37,140 bases of DNA from Candidatus Ventrimonas merdavium (lineage in GTDB: Bacteria; Bacillota; Clostridia; Lachnospirales; Lachnospiraceae). The translations under genes and the position numbers were made by a program. Positions 1 through 7,934 of the stretch are shown piece by piece. Each line of letters begins with the position of its first letter. Position 1 is the stretch's first letter. Where the stretch lies: positions 1 to 37,140 of the forward strand of contig DVLJ01000140.1 of the NCBI GenBank assembly GCA_018715565.1, in the 5' to 3' direction. The notes below the pieces were generated by a model. It worked only from the letters and a program-made list of their open reading frames with translations. It did not search any database and was not told the origin of the DNA.

Positions 1-740
1 ATTTTGACGAGCCGTTCACCAAGCTGTTCAACCAGGGCATGATCACCGGCAAGAACGGCATTAAGATGAGTAAATCCAAAGGAAACGTGGTTTCCCCCGA
101 CGATCTGGTGCGGGATTACGGCTGCGATTCCCTGCGGATGTACGAGCTGTTCGTAGGACCGCCGGAGTTAGATGCTGAGTGGGACGACCGGGGCATCGAG
201 GGCGTTTCCCGGTTCTTAAACCGTTTCTGGAACCTGGTGCAGGACAGCAAGGATAAGGATGTGGCAGAGACCCGGGAGATGGTGCGCCTGCGCCACAAGC
301 TGGTGTTCGATATCGAGCAGCGGTTCAACCAGTTCAGCTTAAATACCGTGGTTTCCGGTTTCATGGAGTATAATAACAAGCTGATCGATCTGGCGAAAAA
401 GACCGGCGGCATCGATAAAGAGACCTTAAAGACCTTCGTGATCCTGTTGGCTCCTTTTGCGCCTCATATCGGTGAGGAGCTGTGGGAGCAGTTAGGCGGC
501 ACTGACAGCGTATTCCATGCCCAGTGGCCGGAGTGCGATGCAGAGGCCATGAAGGACGATGAGATCGAGATCGGCGTTCAGGTCAACGGCAAGGCCCGGG
601 GCGTGGTATCTCTTCCGGCGGATGTATCCAAGGAAGACGCTATCGCGGCAGGCAAGGCAGCCGTGGCTGACAAGATCACCGGAACGATCGTGAAGGAGAT
701 CTATGTGCCGGGACGGATCATCAATATCGTGTGCAAGTAA
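1..740 (+). CDS. leuS: Leucyl-tRNA synthetase, C-terminal part (5' end outside window)
   Basis: Charges tRNA-Leu with leucine in the cytoplasm. The reading frame is open from base 3, so the gene enters from upstream. The class I KMSKS signature is encoded at bases 63-77 (IKMSKSKGN), followed by the helical anticodon-binding domain and the small C-terminal domain typical of bacterial LeuRS (VQVNGKARG near the end). About 245 residues are visible of a protein normally about 800-860 long. KMSKSKGN followed by the VQVNGK tail is specific enough to separate it from IleRS and ValRS. A terminator-like hairpin lies about 60 bp after the stop. Confidence 0.95.
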   Translation, partial: FDEPFTKLFNQGMITGKNGIKMSKSKGNVVSPDDLVRDYGCDSLRMYELFVGPPELDAEWDDRGIEGVSRFLNRFWNLVQDSKDKDVAETREMVRLRHKLVFDIEQRFNQFSLNTVVSGFMEYNNKLIDLAKKTGGIDKETLKTFVILLAPFAPHIGEELWEQLGGTDSVFHAQWPECDAEAMKDDEIEIGVQVNGKARGVVSLPADVSKEDAIAAGKAAVADKITGTIVKEIYVPGRIINIVCK

Positions 741-802
741 GGATGTAAGGAAAACATGAGAGGGCGGCGTTCCAGGGAGACCGGGAGCGCCGTCAGGATA
801 AG

Positions 803-842
803 GCCGCAGAGAGGGACCAGATCGTTCCTTCCTGCGGCTTTT
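803..842 (+). terminator. Rho-independent terminator after leuS
   Basis: An imperfect 14-bp stem (GCCGCAG paired with CTGCGGC at the base) closes an 8-nt loop and is followed by TTTT. A second hairpin (GGCGGCG with CGCCGTC) lies just upstream. Together they end the leuS transcript. Confidence 0.75.
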
Positions 843-921
843 CTATGAGGCGGGCCTGCCGGGGCTGACGCAGAAAAAGAAGTGGAAAAATCTGAGAAAT
901 GTGGTAAGATAGAACAATGCT

Positions 922-941
922 TATAATCCAGAAAAACGGAG
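922..941 (+). promoter_or_regulatory. Possible -10 box and ribosome binding site of the carboxypeptidase gene
   Basis: A perfect TATAAT stands at 922-927 but no good -35 hexamer is seen 16-18 bp upstream. GGAG at 938-941 lies 9 nt before the ATG and supports the chosen start. The AGAGG right next to the ATG is too close to be the ribosome binding site. Confidence 0.35.
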
Positions 942-950
942 TGAAGAGGA

Positions 951-2219
951 ATGGAACGACCGTATCAGGACGATGATTACGAATTCAAGCGGGACGCCCG
1001 CCGCAGGCGCAGGCAGATGGAGGAACGGAGAAGGAAGCGGCGGAAAAAACAGATGATGGTTTACGGGATCCTGGCGGGGGCGGCCCTGATCCTGATCCTG
1101 CTGGCAGTGGGGATCGTAAAGCTGATCGGCGGTCTGCTGGGGGGAAGCGGTCCGGAGGCCGGTACTGACGGCCAAGCCCCCTCTGGAGTCACCGCAGAAG
1201 CGGACGGGCCGGAGGGAAACCCAGGGGCGGGCGCAAGCACAGATGGGGGAACAGACGAGGGAACCGGTACAGGAATACATGCAGGGGCCAATGCGGGAGC
1301 AGATGGGGAGAAGGCTGCCGCGGCCGGCGGCGCAGGAACCCAGACTGCGGGGGCGCCTTCTTTAGCGGAAAGCCAGCCGGTGAAGCCGGCCGGGACCAGG
1401 ACCTACTCCGCTCAGCGGACGGAGGCTACCCAGGCCATGGATGGAGAGGTGTACAGCAACTACGGGATCTTCATCGATCTGCGGACCGGGAATATCCTGG
1501 CGGAGCGCAATTCCTCCACCGTGATCAACCCTGCTTCTATGACGAAGATCCTGACGGTGCTGGTGGCGGCGGAGCAGCTGGAGTCCATGGAGGATCTGGA
1601 GGACCGCTTTACCATTACCCGGGAGATCACCGATTACAGCTATGTCAATGACTGCAGCGCCGCGGGCTTTGCGGCGGATGAGACGGTGACGGTGCGGGAT
1701 CTGTTTTATGGGACCGTGCTCCCCTCCGGCGCTGACGCGGCGGCGGGACTGGCGATGTATACGTCCGGCTCCCTGGATGCGTTTGTAGAACTGATGAACC
1801 AGAAGCTGGAGGAGCTGGGGCTTTCTTCCACGGCCCATTTTACCAACTGCGTGGGCCTGTATGACCCAGACCACCACTGTACGGTGTACGATATGGCGAT
1901 GATCCTGGAGGCGGCTCTGGACAACGAGCTGTGCCGGGAGGTATTGTCGGCCAAGACCTATACCACCTCCGCCACGGACGAGCACCCGGAGGGGATCCTT
2001 CTGTCCAACTGGTTCCTGCGCCGGATCGAGGATAAGGACACCGGCGGCCGCGTGATCAGCGGCAAGACCGGCTATGTGGTCCAGTCCGGCAGCTGCGCCG
2101 CCAGCTACGGCGTGGACCGGAAGGGCAACGCTTATCTCTGCGTAACGGCGGACGCCACCAGCTCCTGGCGGTGCATCTATGACCATGTGGCGCTGTATAA
2201 GCAGTTTGCGAAGGAGTGA
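951..2219 (+). CDS. Serine-type D-Ala-D-Ala carboxypeptidase (peptidase S11)
   Basis: A DacA-like penicillin-binding protein that trims the terminal D-alanine from peptidoglycan stem peptides. Residues 1-34 are very basic and cytoplasmic, residues 35-58 form a membrane anchor, and about 65-150 is a low-complexity Gly/Ala/Thr linker. The catalytic domain follows with S196-M-T-K199 (SxxK) and K372-T-G374. The second motif reads S259-G-A, where E. coli PBP5 has SGN. The N-terminal anchor replaces the usual cleaved signal and C-terminal amphipathic helix, so the domain is probably held outside the cell by its N-terminus. At 422 residues it is typical in size apart from the linker. It is monocistronic between terminator-like structures. 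Confidence 0.9.
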   Translation: MERPYQDDDYEFKRDARRRRRQMEERRRKRRKKQMMVYGILAGAALILILLAVGIVKLIGGLLGGSGPEAGTDGQAPSGVTAEADGPEGNPGAGASTDGGTDEGTGTGIHAGANAGADGEKAAAAGGAGTQTAGAPSLAESQPVKPAGTRTYSAQRTEATQAMDGEVYSNYGIFIDLRTGNILAERNSSTVINPASMTKILTVLVAAEQLESMEDLEDRFTITREITDYSYVNDCSAAGFAADETVTVRDLFYGTVLPSGADAAAGLAMYTSGSLDAFVELMNQKLEELGLSSTAHFTNCVGLYDPDHHCTVYDMAMILEAALDNELCREVLSAKTYTTSATDEHPEGILLSNWFLRRIEDKDTGGRVISGKTGYVVQSGSCAASYGVDRKGNAYLCVTADATSSWRCIYDHVALYKQFAKE

Positions 2220-2262
2220 GCATGGCGGGTCTAAGATCATATAATTTTAATAAATGGCACTA

Positions 2263-2291
2263 TTGACTTTCCGTGTTAGGGTTGATAGAAT
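2263..2291 (+). promoter_or_regulatory. Strong sigma-A-type promoter of the putative small RNA
   Basis: TTGACT (2263-2268), a 17-bp spacer and TAGAAT (2286-2291) with an extended -10 TG at 2283-2284. The predicted start is near 2298. No protein gene follows directly, only the 45-bp repeats and a terminator. Confidence 0.75.
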
Positions 2292-2302
2292 AAACGTACA
2301 AA

Positions 2303-2400
2303 GAAAGTTTACCGCTGACCGATACGCGGTATAGAAGTGGTCGGGGCGAAAGTTTACCGCTGACCGATATGCGGTATAGAAGTGGTCGGGTTGAAAGTTG
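2303..2400 (+). repeat. Tandem 45-bp direct repeat (two copies plus a partial third)
   Basis: Copy one is 2303-2347 and copy two is 2348-2392, each starting GAAAGTTTACCGCTGACCGA. A third partial copy (GAAAGTTG) starts at 2393 and runs into the terminator. The copies are contiguous, with no spacers. Confidence 0.9.
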
Positions 2401-2430
2401 AGTCCTTTACCGGAAGGTGAGGGACTTTTT
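2401..2430 (+). terminator. Intrinsic terminator of the putative small RNA
   Basis: An 11-bp stem (AGTCCTTTACC with GGTGAGGGACT, two G-U pairs) closed by a GGAA tetraloop, then TTTTT. Confidence 0.85.
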
Positions 2431-2454
2431 CTTTCACTGCGGAGCGGCTGGGTT

Positions 2455-2675
2455 ATGTCAGAGTGTGAATGCTATTATGGAGATGGGAATGAAGCGAACG
2501 AGAGTATCAGATCGCTGGAAATCACTTGATGCTGACCAGCGAACATGCCATTCGGGATATTGAGAAGAAGGCAAGAAAGATCATAGGGATGTTAAAGAGG
2601 GGGGTAAAGTTCACCCCAACCCAGCCGGATGCCATAGCCATATTAGAAAAATTAAGGAAATCCAAAAACAGCTGA
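2455..2675 (+). pseudogene. Unrecognised small ORFs, probably gene debris
   Basis: A 24-codon ORF (2455-2529, start MSECECYYG) has GGAG about 10 nt before its ATG. Its stop overlaps the ATG of a 48-codon ORF (2529-2675, start MLTSEHAIRDIEKK, end EKLRKSKNS). The second frame stays open upstream to a stop at 2490, so the pair may be one older gene split by a frameshift. The second product is basic and helical. No family was recognised. With the small RNA unit, this is what the 565-bp gap between the carboxypeptidase and the symporter holds. Confidence 0.3.
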
Positions 2676-2715
2676 GAGAGGCAAAAAGCTCCACGCCTTT
2701 CTCAGCTGTTCTTTT
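2667..2715. terminator. Bidirectional intrinsic terminator
   Basis: A 16-bp stem (arms starting AACAGCTGAGA and ending TCTCAGCTGTT) with a 12-nt loop. TTTT follows on the plus strand and a run of five T follows on the minus strand. It can end both the plus-strand debris and the minus-strand symporter transcript, whose stop is at 2785. Confidence 0.85.
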
Positions 2716-2784
2716 GATTCAGTAATCCATTTTTCTGAACGGAAAAGATGTCCCCAGTTGTTCTGCTACCATTCGCCCATTCGG

Positions 2785-4191
2785 TCAGCGATTCCGCTCC
2801 CGGCTTTCTTCATAGTGCCGCAGGGCCGCCAGGGCCTCCTTGGACATGGGATACAGGATCGCGATGTTGAATACGGTCATCAGCCCTACGCCTACGTCGC
2901 CCAGATCCCACACAAAGGTGTAGGCCGCCAGGCCGCCGATGAACAGCATCACCAGGGCCAGGACCTTGTAGGCGGTCTGGGAGAGCCAGTTATCGCCAAA
3001 AAGATAGGCCACGTTCGACCGGGCGTAGAACAGGATGCCGATGAAGGTGGAGAAGCTGAACAGCCACAGGATCAGGGCGATAAAAACAACGCCGAAGCCT
3101 CCCACATGATAGCGCATGGCTTCCTGCATCAGATCCATGCCAGTCAGGCCGGCAGTCACCTCCGGCGGCACCAGCAGGATGATCATGGCCGTGCAGCTGC
3201 AGATGATGATCGTATCGATGAACACGCCCAGTGCCTGCACCAGGCCTACCGCGGCCGGGTGGTCGCTCTCCGCAGCGGCTGCCGCGCAGGGAGCGGAGCC
3301 GGAGCCGGCTTCGTTGGAGAAGAGGCCCCGCTTCACGCCGTTCATCAGCACCGCGCCGAAGCCGCCTGCCGCGGCCTGCCGCAGGCCGAACGCTTCGGAG
3401 AAGATCCGGGCGAACACGCCGGGAAGCTGGTCAAAGTTGACCAGGATCAGGAACACAGTCATCACAAAGTAGCAGCCTGCCATAATGGGCACCAGCACAT
3501 CCAGGACCCGGACTGTGGCATTCTTGCGCAGGACGATGACAGCTGCCAGGATCACCAGGATCACCGTGGTGGTCAGGGGCGGGATGTGGAAGGCATTGGA
3601 AAAGGCCGATGCCACGGAATTGCTGATCACCTGGCTGATGCCGCACCAGCAGATCAGGCCGGAGAGGGCGAACAGCACCGGAAGGAGGTGGTAGCGCCGC
3701 GGCGCGCCGTGGCTCCGCTTCTCCAGAAAATGGTGCATGTAGTAGGCCGGGCCGCCCCGGTAGCCGCCGTATAAGGGGTCCGGCTCCTTGTGGAGCTGGG
3801 CCAGGGTAGCTTCTACGAAGGCGGTGGAGGAGCCGATGATGGCGGTGAGCCACATCCAGAACACGGCGCCCGCGCCTCCGGCGGAGATGGCCGCCACGAC
3901 GCCCACCAGGTTCCCCATGCCCACCCGGGTGGCGGTGGAAACGATCAGGGACTGGAGGGAGGAGAGAGAGCCGCCCTTCGCCCCCTTTTTCTCCAGCATG
4001 GCCCGGAGCATGTCCGGGAACAGGCGGATGGGGAGAAAACGGGTCCGCAGGGTGAACCAGATCCCGGTGGGGATCAGGAGGATCACCAGAAGCGACAGCC
4101 CAAGGGAGCCGCCGGGAAGGGGGATGACGAATAAGTCCCCCCATAAAAAGCTGTAGGTACGTTCAATCAGGGAAATGATCAGGTTGTTCAT
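2785..4191 (-). CDS. AGCS-family sodium:alanine/glycine symporter
   Basis: A polytopic membrane carrier taking up small neutral amino acids (alanine, glycine) with sodium. At 468 residues it has the family's usual length and about ten hydrophobic segments. Family signatures include GNLVGVVAAI near residue 95, the GGAGAVFWMW stretch that follows, and the conserved GLFSNEAGSGSAP segment in the middle. Start: the ATG at 4191 gives a typical N-terminus, but no good ribosome binding site precedes it (AGGAG is 17 nt away), so translation may be weak or coupled. It lies 81 bp downstream of the TetR-type regulator on the same strand and may be co-transcribed with it. Its exact substrate is not determined by sequence. 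Confidence 0.9.
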   Translation of the reverse strand: MNNLIISLIERTYSFLWGDLFVIPLPGGSLGLSLLVILLIPTGIWFTLRTRFLPIRLFPDMLRAMLEKKGAKGGSLSSLQSLIVSTATRVGMGNLVGVVAAISAGGAGAVFWMWLTAIIGSSTAFVEATLAQLHKEPDPLYGGYRGGPAYYMHHFLEKRSHGAPRRYHLLPVLFALSGLICWCGISQVISNSVASAFSNAFHIPPLTTTVILVILAAVIVLRKNATVRVLDVLVPIMAGCYFVMTVFLILVNFDQLPGVFARIFSEAFGLRQAAAGGFGAVLMNGVKRGLFSNEAGSGSAPCAAAAAESDHPAAVGLVQALGVFIDTIIICSCTAMIILLVPPEVTAGLTGMDLMQEAMRYHVGGFGVVFIALILWLFSFSTFIGILFYARSNVAYLFGDNWLSQTAYKVLALVMLFIGGLAAYTFVWDLGDVGVGLMTVFNIAILYPMSKEALAALRHYEESRERNR

Positions 4192-4272
4192 GTCAGTTCT
4201 AAGATGCTCCTGTCGTGTTATGGTCTATCATTTTTCATCGGCCGGGAAGGCGCTGTCAGGGAAGGTGCTGTG

Positions 4273-4839
4273 TCAGGTAAAGCTGCTGATGCCCTTTTCC
4301 GCCAGCCGGATCAAGGTGTGGTTGATGGAGTCGATATCCTCGGGATAGTTGCTCTCACAATACTTCTTGTAGACAGCCAGGCTGCCTTCTATGAGGAAGG
4401 TGAAGATCCAGCTGATCTGCGTACTGGGAATGCGGGGGTACATGCTGATCCAGCGGGGGATGAAGCTGTCCTCCAGATAGCGGTACAGATACTGATGGCC
4501 GTGGCTGGCACGGTCGCTCAATACCCACCGGTAGATATCCGGATCGTCCTTCAGTACATGGAACACGCCGGTAGTGACCTCCAAGAAGGAGTGGGTGATG
4601 TGGAATACCCGCTCGTACTCGTCGATCAGCTTCTGGGCTTTTTCCTCGCTGATCTCATCCTCCAGGATCTGGAGACTTTCGTAATGCTTATAAAATGTGC
4701 TCCGGTTGATCTCGGCCAGCGTGCAGAGATCCTTTACGGTGATCTTGCTTAGATCCTTGACCTGGGAAAGCTGATACAGGCTGGCGCGGATGGCGTTCCT
4801 GGTATTCCGGGATCTGCGGTCCGGAGAGGGGTAGTTCAT
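4273..4839 (-). CDS. TetR/AcrR-family transcriptional regulator
   Basis: A 188-residue one-component regulator. The N-terminal helix-turn-helix covers about residues 31-52 (KITVKDLCTLAEINRSTFYKHY), and the rest is a helical ligand-binding and dimerisation domain. Start ATG at 4839 is preceded on its strand by AAGGAGG at a good distance. It is divergent from the TRAP transporter operon, and the intergenic region holds a perfect 8-bp inverted repeat, so control of the TRAP genes and of itself is plausible. The effector is unknown; a carboxylate carried by the TRAP system is one guess. Confidence 0.85.
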   Translation of the reverse strand: MNYPSPDRRSRNTRNAIRASLYQLSQVKDLSKITVKDLCTLAEINRSTFYKHYESLQILEDEISEEKAQKLIDEYERVFHITHSFLEVTTGVFHVLKDDPDIYRWVLSDRASHGHQYLYRYLEDSFIPRWISMYPRIPSTQISWIFTFLIEGSLAVYKKYCESNYPEDIDSINHTLIRLAEKGISSFT

Positions 4840-4855
4840 AGGGGTTCCTCCTTAG

Positions 4856-4897
4856 GCAACACATGGAAAAATCTGTTGGTTAAGCAACAGATGGAAA
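4856..4897. promoter_or_regulatory. Candidate operator between the TetR-type gene and the TRAP operon
   Basis: ATCTGTTG (4871-4878), a 6-bp spacer and CAACAGAT (4885-4892) form a perfect inverted repeat. In addition GCAACACATGGAAA (4856-4869) is repeated directly as GCAACAGATGGAAA (4884-4897), one mismatch in 14. The site lies just upstream of the dctP promoter and just beyond the regulator's ribosome binding site, as expected for a TetR operator. Confidence 0.55.
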
Positions 4898-4907
4898 TGT
4901 TTGATGA

Positions 4908-4936
4908 TTGACTTTTACGTGGTCGGATTATACCAT
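4908..4936 (+). promoter_or_regulatory. Promoter of the TRAP operon
   Basis: TTGACT (4908-4913), 17 bp and TACCAT (4931-4936). TATACC, 3 bp upstream, is an alternative -10 with short spacing. The dctP ribosome binding site AGGAGG is at 4959-4964. Confidence 0.55.
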
Positions 4937-4976
4937 AAAAGTAACAAAAAAGCAACGAAGGAGGGGGTTTCATTTT

Positions 4977-6002
4977 ATGAAAGGCTTAAAAAAAGCGGCG
5001 GCCGTTTTCTGTGCGGCGGCGTTGGCCGGCACGTTCCTGACCGGATGCTCCGGAGGGGACCAGAGACGGATCGTCCGGATCGGACACAACCAGTCCACCA
5101 ATCATCCCATCCACCTTGCCCTGACTGCGTTCCAGGACTTCATTAATGAAGAACTGGGGGACAAGTATGTGGTGGAGGTATTCCCCAGCGAGCTGTTAGG
5201 CTCCCAGACGGATATGGTGCAGCTGACCCAGACTGGCGCCATCGACTACTGTGTGGCCAGCAACGCGATCCTGGAGACGTTCAGCAAGAACTATGAGATC
5301 TTTAACCTGCCCTATCTGTTTGCCAGTCAGGAAGCGTACCATCACGTGATGGACGATAAGTCGGTGACGGATCCCATTTTTGGATCCACAGAGAAGGCAG
5401 GCTTTACGGCAGTGACCTGGCTGGATGCGGGCACCCGGAACTTCTATACGGCGAACCGGCCGATCAATACGCCGGCAGACCTGCGGGGCTTGAAGATCCG
5501 GGTACAGCAGTCGCCGACCAATATCGAGATGATGCGCCTGTTAGGCGGTTCCGCTACGCCTATGGGCTTCGGCGACGTGTACACTGCGCTCCAGTCCAAC
5601 ATCATCGACGGCGCGGAGAACAACGAGATGGCGCTGACGGACAACGGACATGGAGATGTATGTAAGTTCTATTCCTATGATATGCACCAGATGGTGCCGG
5701 ATATCCTGATCGGCAACACGGCCTTCATGGACGATATGTCCGACGAGGAGCGGGCGATCTTTGAGGAAGGCTATAAGCTGGTGAACCAGGTAGAGCGGGA
5801 AGAATGGGTGAAAGCTGTAGAGGCGGCGAAGGAGAAGGCGACCAACGAGCAGCATGTGGAATTCATCTATCCGGATACGGCTCCGTTCCAGGAGGCCTGC
5901 GCGCCGCTCCATCAGTCCGTGCTTCAGAATAATCCGTCGCTGCAGCCGATCTACGATGCGATCCAGGCGTACAACGCCCAGTATCCGTCGACAGCAGAGT
6001 AA
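4977..6002 (+). CDS. dctP: TRAP transporter substrate-binding lipoprotein (DctP family)
   Basis: Captures an organic acid outside the membrane and delivers it to the DctQM permease. The ATG at 4977 is chosen because AGGAGGGGG precedes it and it gives a normal lipoprotein signal: basic start, hydrophobic core and lipobox LTGC with C24 as the lipidated residue. The mature part shows the DctP family pattern, including LKIRVQQSPTNIEMM with the arginine that usually binds the ligand carboxylate, and the following GDVYTALQSNIIDGAENN segment. Length 341 is typical. First gene of a three-gene operon (10 bp to dctQ). The ligand is not predictable; C4-dicarboxylates, sialic acid and sugar acids are all carried by relatives. 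Confidence 0.93.
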   Translation: MKGLKKAAAVFCAAALAGTFLTGCSGGDQRRIVRIGHNQSTNHPIHLALTAFQDFINEELGDKYVVEVFPSELLGSQTDMVQLTQTGAIDYCVASNAILETFSKNYEIFNLPYLFASQEAYHHVMDDKSVTDPIFGSTEKAGFTAVTWLDAGTRNFYTANRPINTPADLRGLKIRVQQSPTNIEMMRLLGGSATPMGFGDVYTALQSNIIDGAENNEMALTDNGHGDVCKFYSYDMHQMVPDILIGNTAFMDDMSDEERAIFEEGYKLVNQVEREEWVKAVEAAKEKATNEQHVEFIYPDTAPFQEACAPLHQSVLQNNPSLQPIYDAIQAYNAQYPSTAE

Positions 6003-6012
6003 GGAGGGGACC

Positions 6013-6534
6013 ATGAGACAGATAAGAAACATATTGAACCGGTTATTGAACGTGCTGGCGGGAGTGAGCTTCCTGGCGATGGTGGCGCTGACCTGCTGGC
6101 AGGTATTTACCAGATACATCCTGCAGAATCCCTCCTCCTGGTCGGAGGAGCTGGTATCCTATCTCTTTGCGTGGATGGCCCTTCTGGGGGCGTCCCTGAT
6201 CGCGGGAGAGCGGGGACATATGAATATCCCAATCATCGTGGATCAGATGGGGATGGGCGCCCAGAAGTTCTTCGCGATCTTCGCTGAGTTGATCGCCTGC
6301 CTGTTCGCACTGGTCATCCTGGTATACGGAGGCGTTCAGATCACGACCCTGGCGATGGGACAGATGACCTCGTCCCTGGGGGTACCCATCGGCATCTTCT
6401 ACATTGTGCTTCCTTTAAGCGGCGTGCTGAACATCATTTACACGATCCTCAACATCGTGGAGATCGCGAACGGCACCATTGACCTGCATCCGGCGGAAGA
6501 CGGAGCGCAAACAGAGAACAGAAAGGGGGCGTAA
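6013..6534 (+). CDS. dctQ: TRAP transporter small permease (DctQ family)
   Basis: Small membrane subunit of the TRAP complex that pairs with DctM. The ATG at 6013 follows GGAGGGG, and an in-frame extension further upstream only overlaps dctP. 173 residues with four predicted membrane helices, including the conserved W-Q-V-F-x-R-Y segment near residue 37 and WSEELVSYLFAWMALLGA in the second helix. Followed after 3 bp by dctM. Translational coupling is likely. Confidence 0.93.
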   Translation: MRQIRNILNRLLNVLAGVSFLAMVALTCWQVFTRYILQNPSSWSEELVSYLFAWMALLGASLIAGERGHMNIPIIVDQMGMGAQKFFAIFAELIACLFALVILVYGGVQITTLAMGQMTSSLGVPIGIFYIVLPLSGVLNIIYTILNIVEIANGTIDLHPAEDGAQTENRKGA

Positions 6535-6537
6535 TCT

Positions 6538-7839
6538 GTGGCAATACAGTCTTTGATCATCATTTTAGTAGTGTTGCTCGTGCTTCTGGCGATCGGCGTG
6601 CCGATCTCTTATGCCATCGGTATCTCGTCTCTGGCTGCGATCCTGCAGATCGTGCCGCTGGACGTATCCGTACTGACTGGCGCCCAGAGGACCTTTGTGG
6701 GCATGAGCAAGTTCAGCCTGACGGCGATCCCGTTCTTTATCCTGGCAGGAAACCTGATGAACCAGGGCGGTATCGCAAAGCGGCTGGTAGATTTTGTGCT
6801 GGCGCTCCTGGGCAAGCTGCCCGGCGCTCTGTTAGTGACCAACGTAGGAGCCAACGCCCTGTTCGGCGCCATCTCCGGCTCTGCGTCCGCGGCAGCGGCT
6901 GCAGTAGGGAGCATGGTGCGGGAAGGCGAGGAGGAGCAGGGCTATGACAAGGCCATGTGCGCGGCGACCAACGGCGCCTCCGCTCCCTCGGGACTCTTGA
7001 TCCCGCCGTCCAACGCCCTGATCACCTATTCCCTGGTATCCGGCGGCACCTCTGTGGCGGCGCTGTTCCTGGCCGGTTACATCCCCGGCATCATCTGGGC
7101 AGTCTGCTGTCTGGTGGTGGCGGTCATCATCGCGAAGAAGAAAGGCTATAAGGGAACCCCGGGCAAGTATGACTGGGGCAACCTGCTGAAGGTAACGCTG
7201 CAGGCCATCCCGGCGCTGTCTCTGATCATCGTGGTCATCGGCGGCATCATCGCCGGCGTATTTACCGCGACCGAGGGCTCGGCCATCGCTGTGGTATACG
7301 CTCTGCTGCTGGGCATCCTGTACCGGAACATCACCTGGAAGTCCTTCTGGGCTATCGTGGTGGACAGCGCCAAGATGAGCGGCATGATCGTATTCCTGAT
7401 CGGCGTGTCCAACATTATGGGCTGGGTGATGGCGTTTACCCAGATTCCCCAGGCGATCTCGGAAGCGCTGCTGGGCGTGACCAACAGCCCGGTTGTGATC
7501 CTGCTGATCATGAACGTGATCCTGCTGATCGCGGGTACGTTCATGGACGTAACACCGGCCATCCTGATCTTTACGCCGCTGTTCCTGCCTATTGTTAAGA
7601 CGTTCGGCATGGACCCGATCCAGTTCGGTCTGATCCTGGTGTACAACCTGTGTATCGGCAACATCACTCCGCCGGTAGGCAACACCCTGTTCGTCGCCAT
7701 CAAGGTAGGGGATACCACCCTGGCAAAGGTGATGCCGTACATGCTGATGTACTATGTGGCGATCCTGGTTGGTCTGCTGCTGGTTACGTATGTACCGATG
7801 GTCAGCCTGGCGCTGCCTATGGCTGCCGGATTGGTATAG
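6538..7839 (+). CDS. dctM: TRAP transporter large permease (DctM family)
   Basis: The ion-coupled translocation subunit, expected to use a sodium gradient. It starts with GTG at 6538 behind AAAGGGGG. 433 residues, roughly 12 membrane segments, with DctM signatures such as GNLMNQGGIAKRLVDF, FGAISGSASAAAAAVGS, IPPSNALITYSLVSGG and NITPPVGNTLFVA. It completes the operon and is followed by a strong terminator. Confidence 0.95.
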   Translation: MAIQSLIIILVVLLVLLAIGVPISYAIGISSLAAILQIVPLDVSVLTGAQRTFVGMSKFSLTAIPFFILAGNLMNQGGIAKRLVDFVLALLGKLPGALLVTNVGANALFGAISGSASAAAAAVGSMVREGEEEQGYDKAMCAATNGASAPSGLLIPPSNALITYSLVSGGTSVAALFLAGYIPGIIWAVCCLVVAVIIAKKKGYKGTPGKYDWGNLLKVTLQAIPALSLIIVVIGGIIAGVFTATEGSAIAVVYALLLGILYRNITWKSFWAIVVDSAKMSGMIVFLIGVSNIMGWVMAFTQIPQAISEALLGVTNSPVVILLIMNVILLIAGTFMDVTPAILIFTPLFLPIVKTFGMDPIQFGLILVYNLCIGNITPPVGNTLFVAIKVGDTTLAKVMPYMLMYYVAILVGLLLVTYVPMVSLALPMAAGLV

Positions 7840-7860
7840 CAGATCAATAAGAGTATAAGA

Positions 7861-7903
7861 CAGCCGGCCAGCTCCCATAGCGGGAGACTGGCCGGCTGCT
7901 TTT
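7861..7903 (+). terminator. Intrinsic terminator of the TRAP operon
   Basis: A long stem (CAGCCGGCCAG with CTGGCCGGCTG, extended by CTCCC with GGGAG) followed by CTTTT. It lies in the 95-bp gap between convergent genes. The minus-strand side lacks a T run. Confidence 0.92.
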
Positions 7904-7934
7904 ATGAGAGAAATAAACGAACCAAGGTTGTGTA

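Larger units (their letters stand above)
2298..2430 (+). ncRNA. Candidate small noncoding RNA with tandem structured repeats
   Basis: A promoter at 2263-2291 and an intrinsic terminator at 2401-2430 define a transcript of about 130 nt without a convincing ORF. It carries two complete 45-nt repeats and the start of a third. Each repeat can fold TACCGC with GCGGTA, and the loop GACC can pair with a downstream GGTC, giving a possible H-type pseudoknot. The copies differ at only a few bases: one C/T in the loop region and two at the repeat end. I do not recognise an RNA family. The function is unknown. Confidence 0.5.

Noticed and set aside
2303-2400. CRISPR array
   Set aside because: The 45-bp repeats are contiguous without spacers, there are only two full copies and no cas genes are present.
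2758-3774. Plus-strand frames opposite the AGCS symporter
   Set aside because: Histidine- and glutamine-rich translations typical of the antisense of a GC-rich membrane-protein gene; no start signals.
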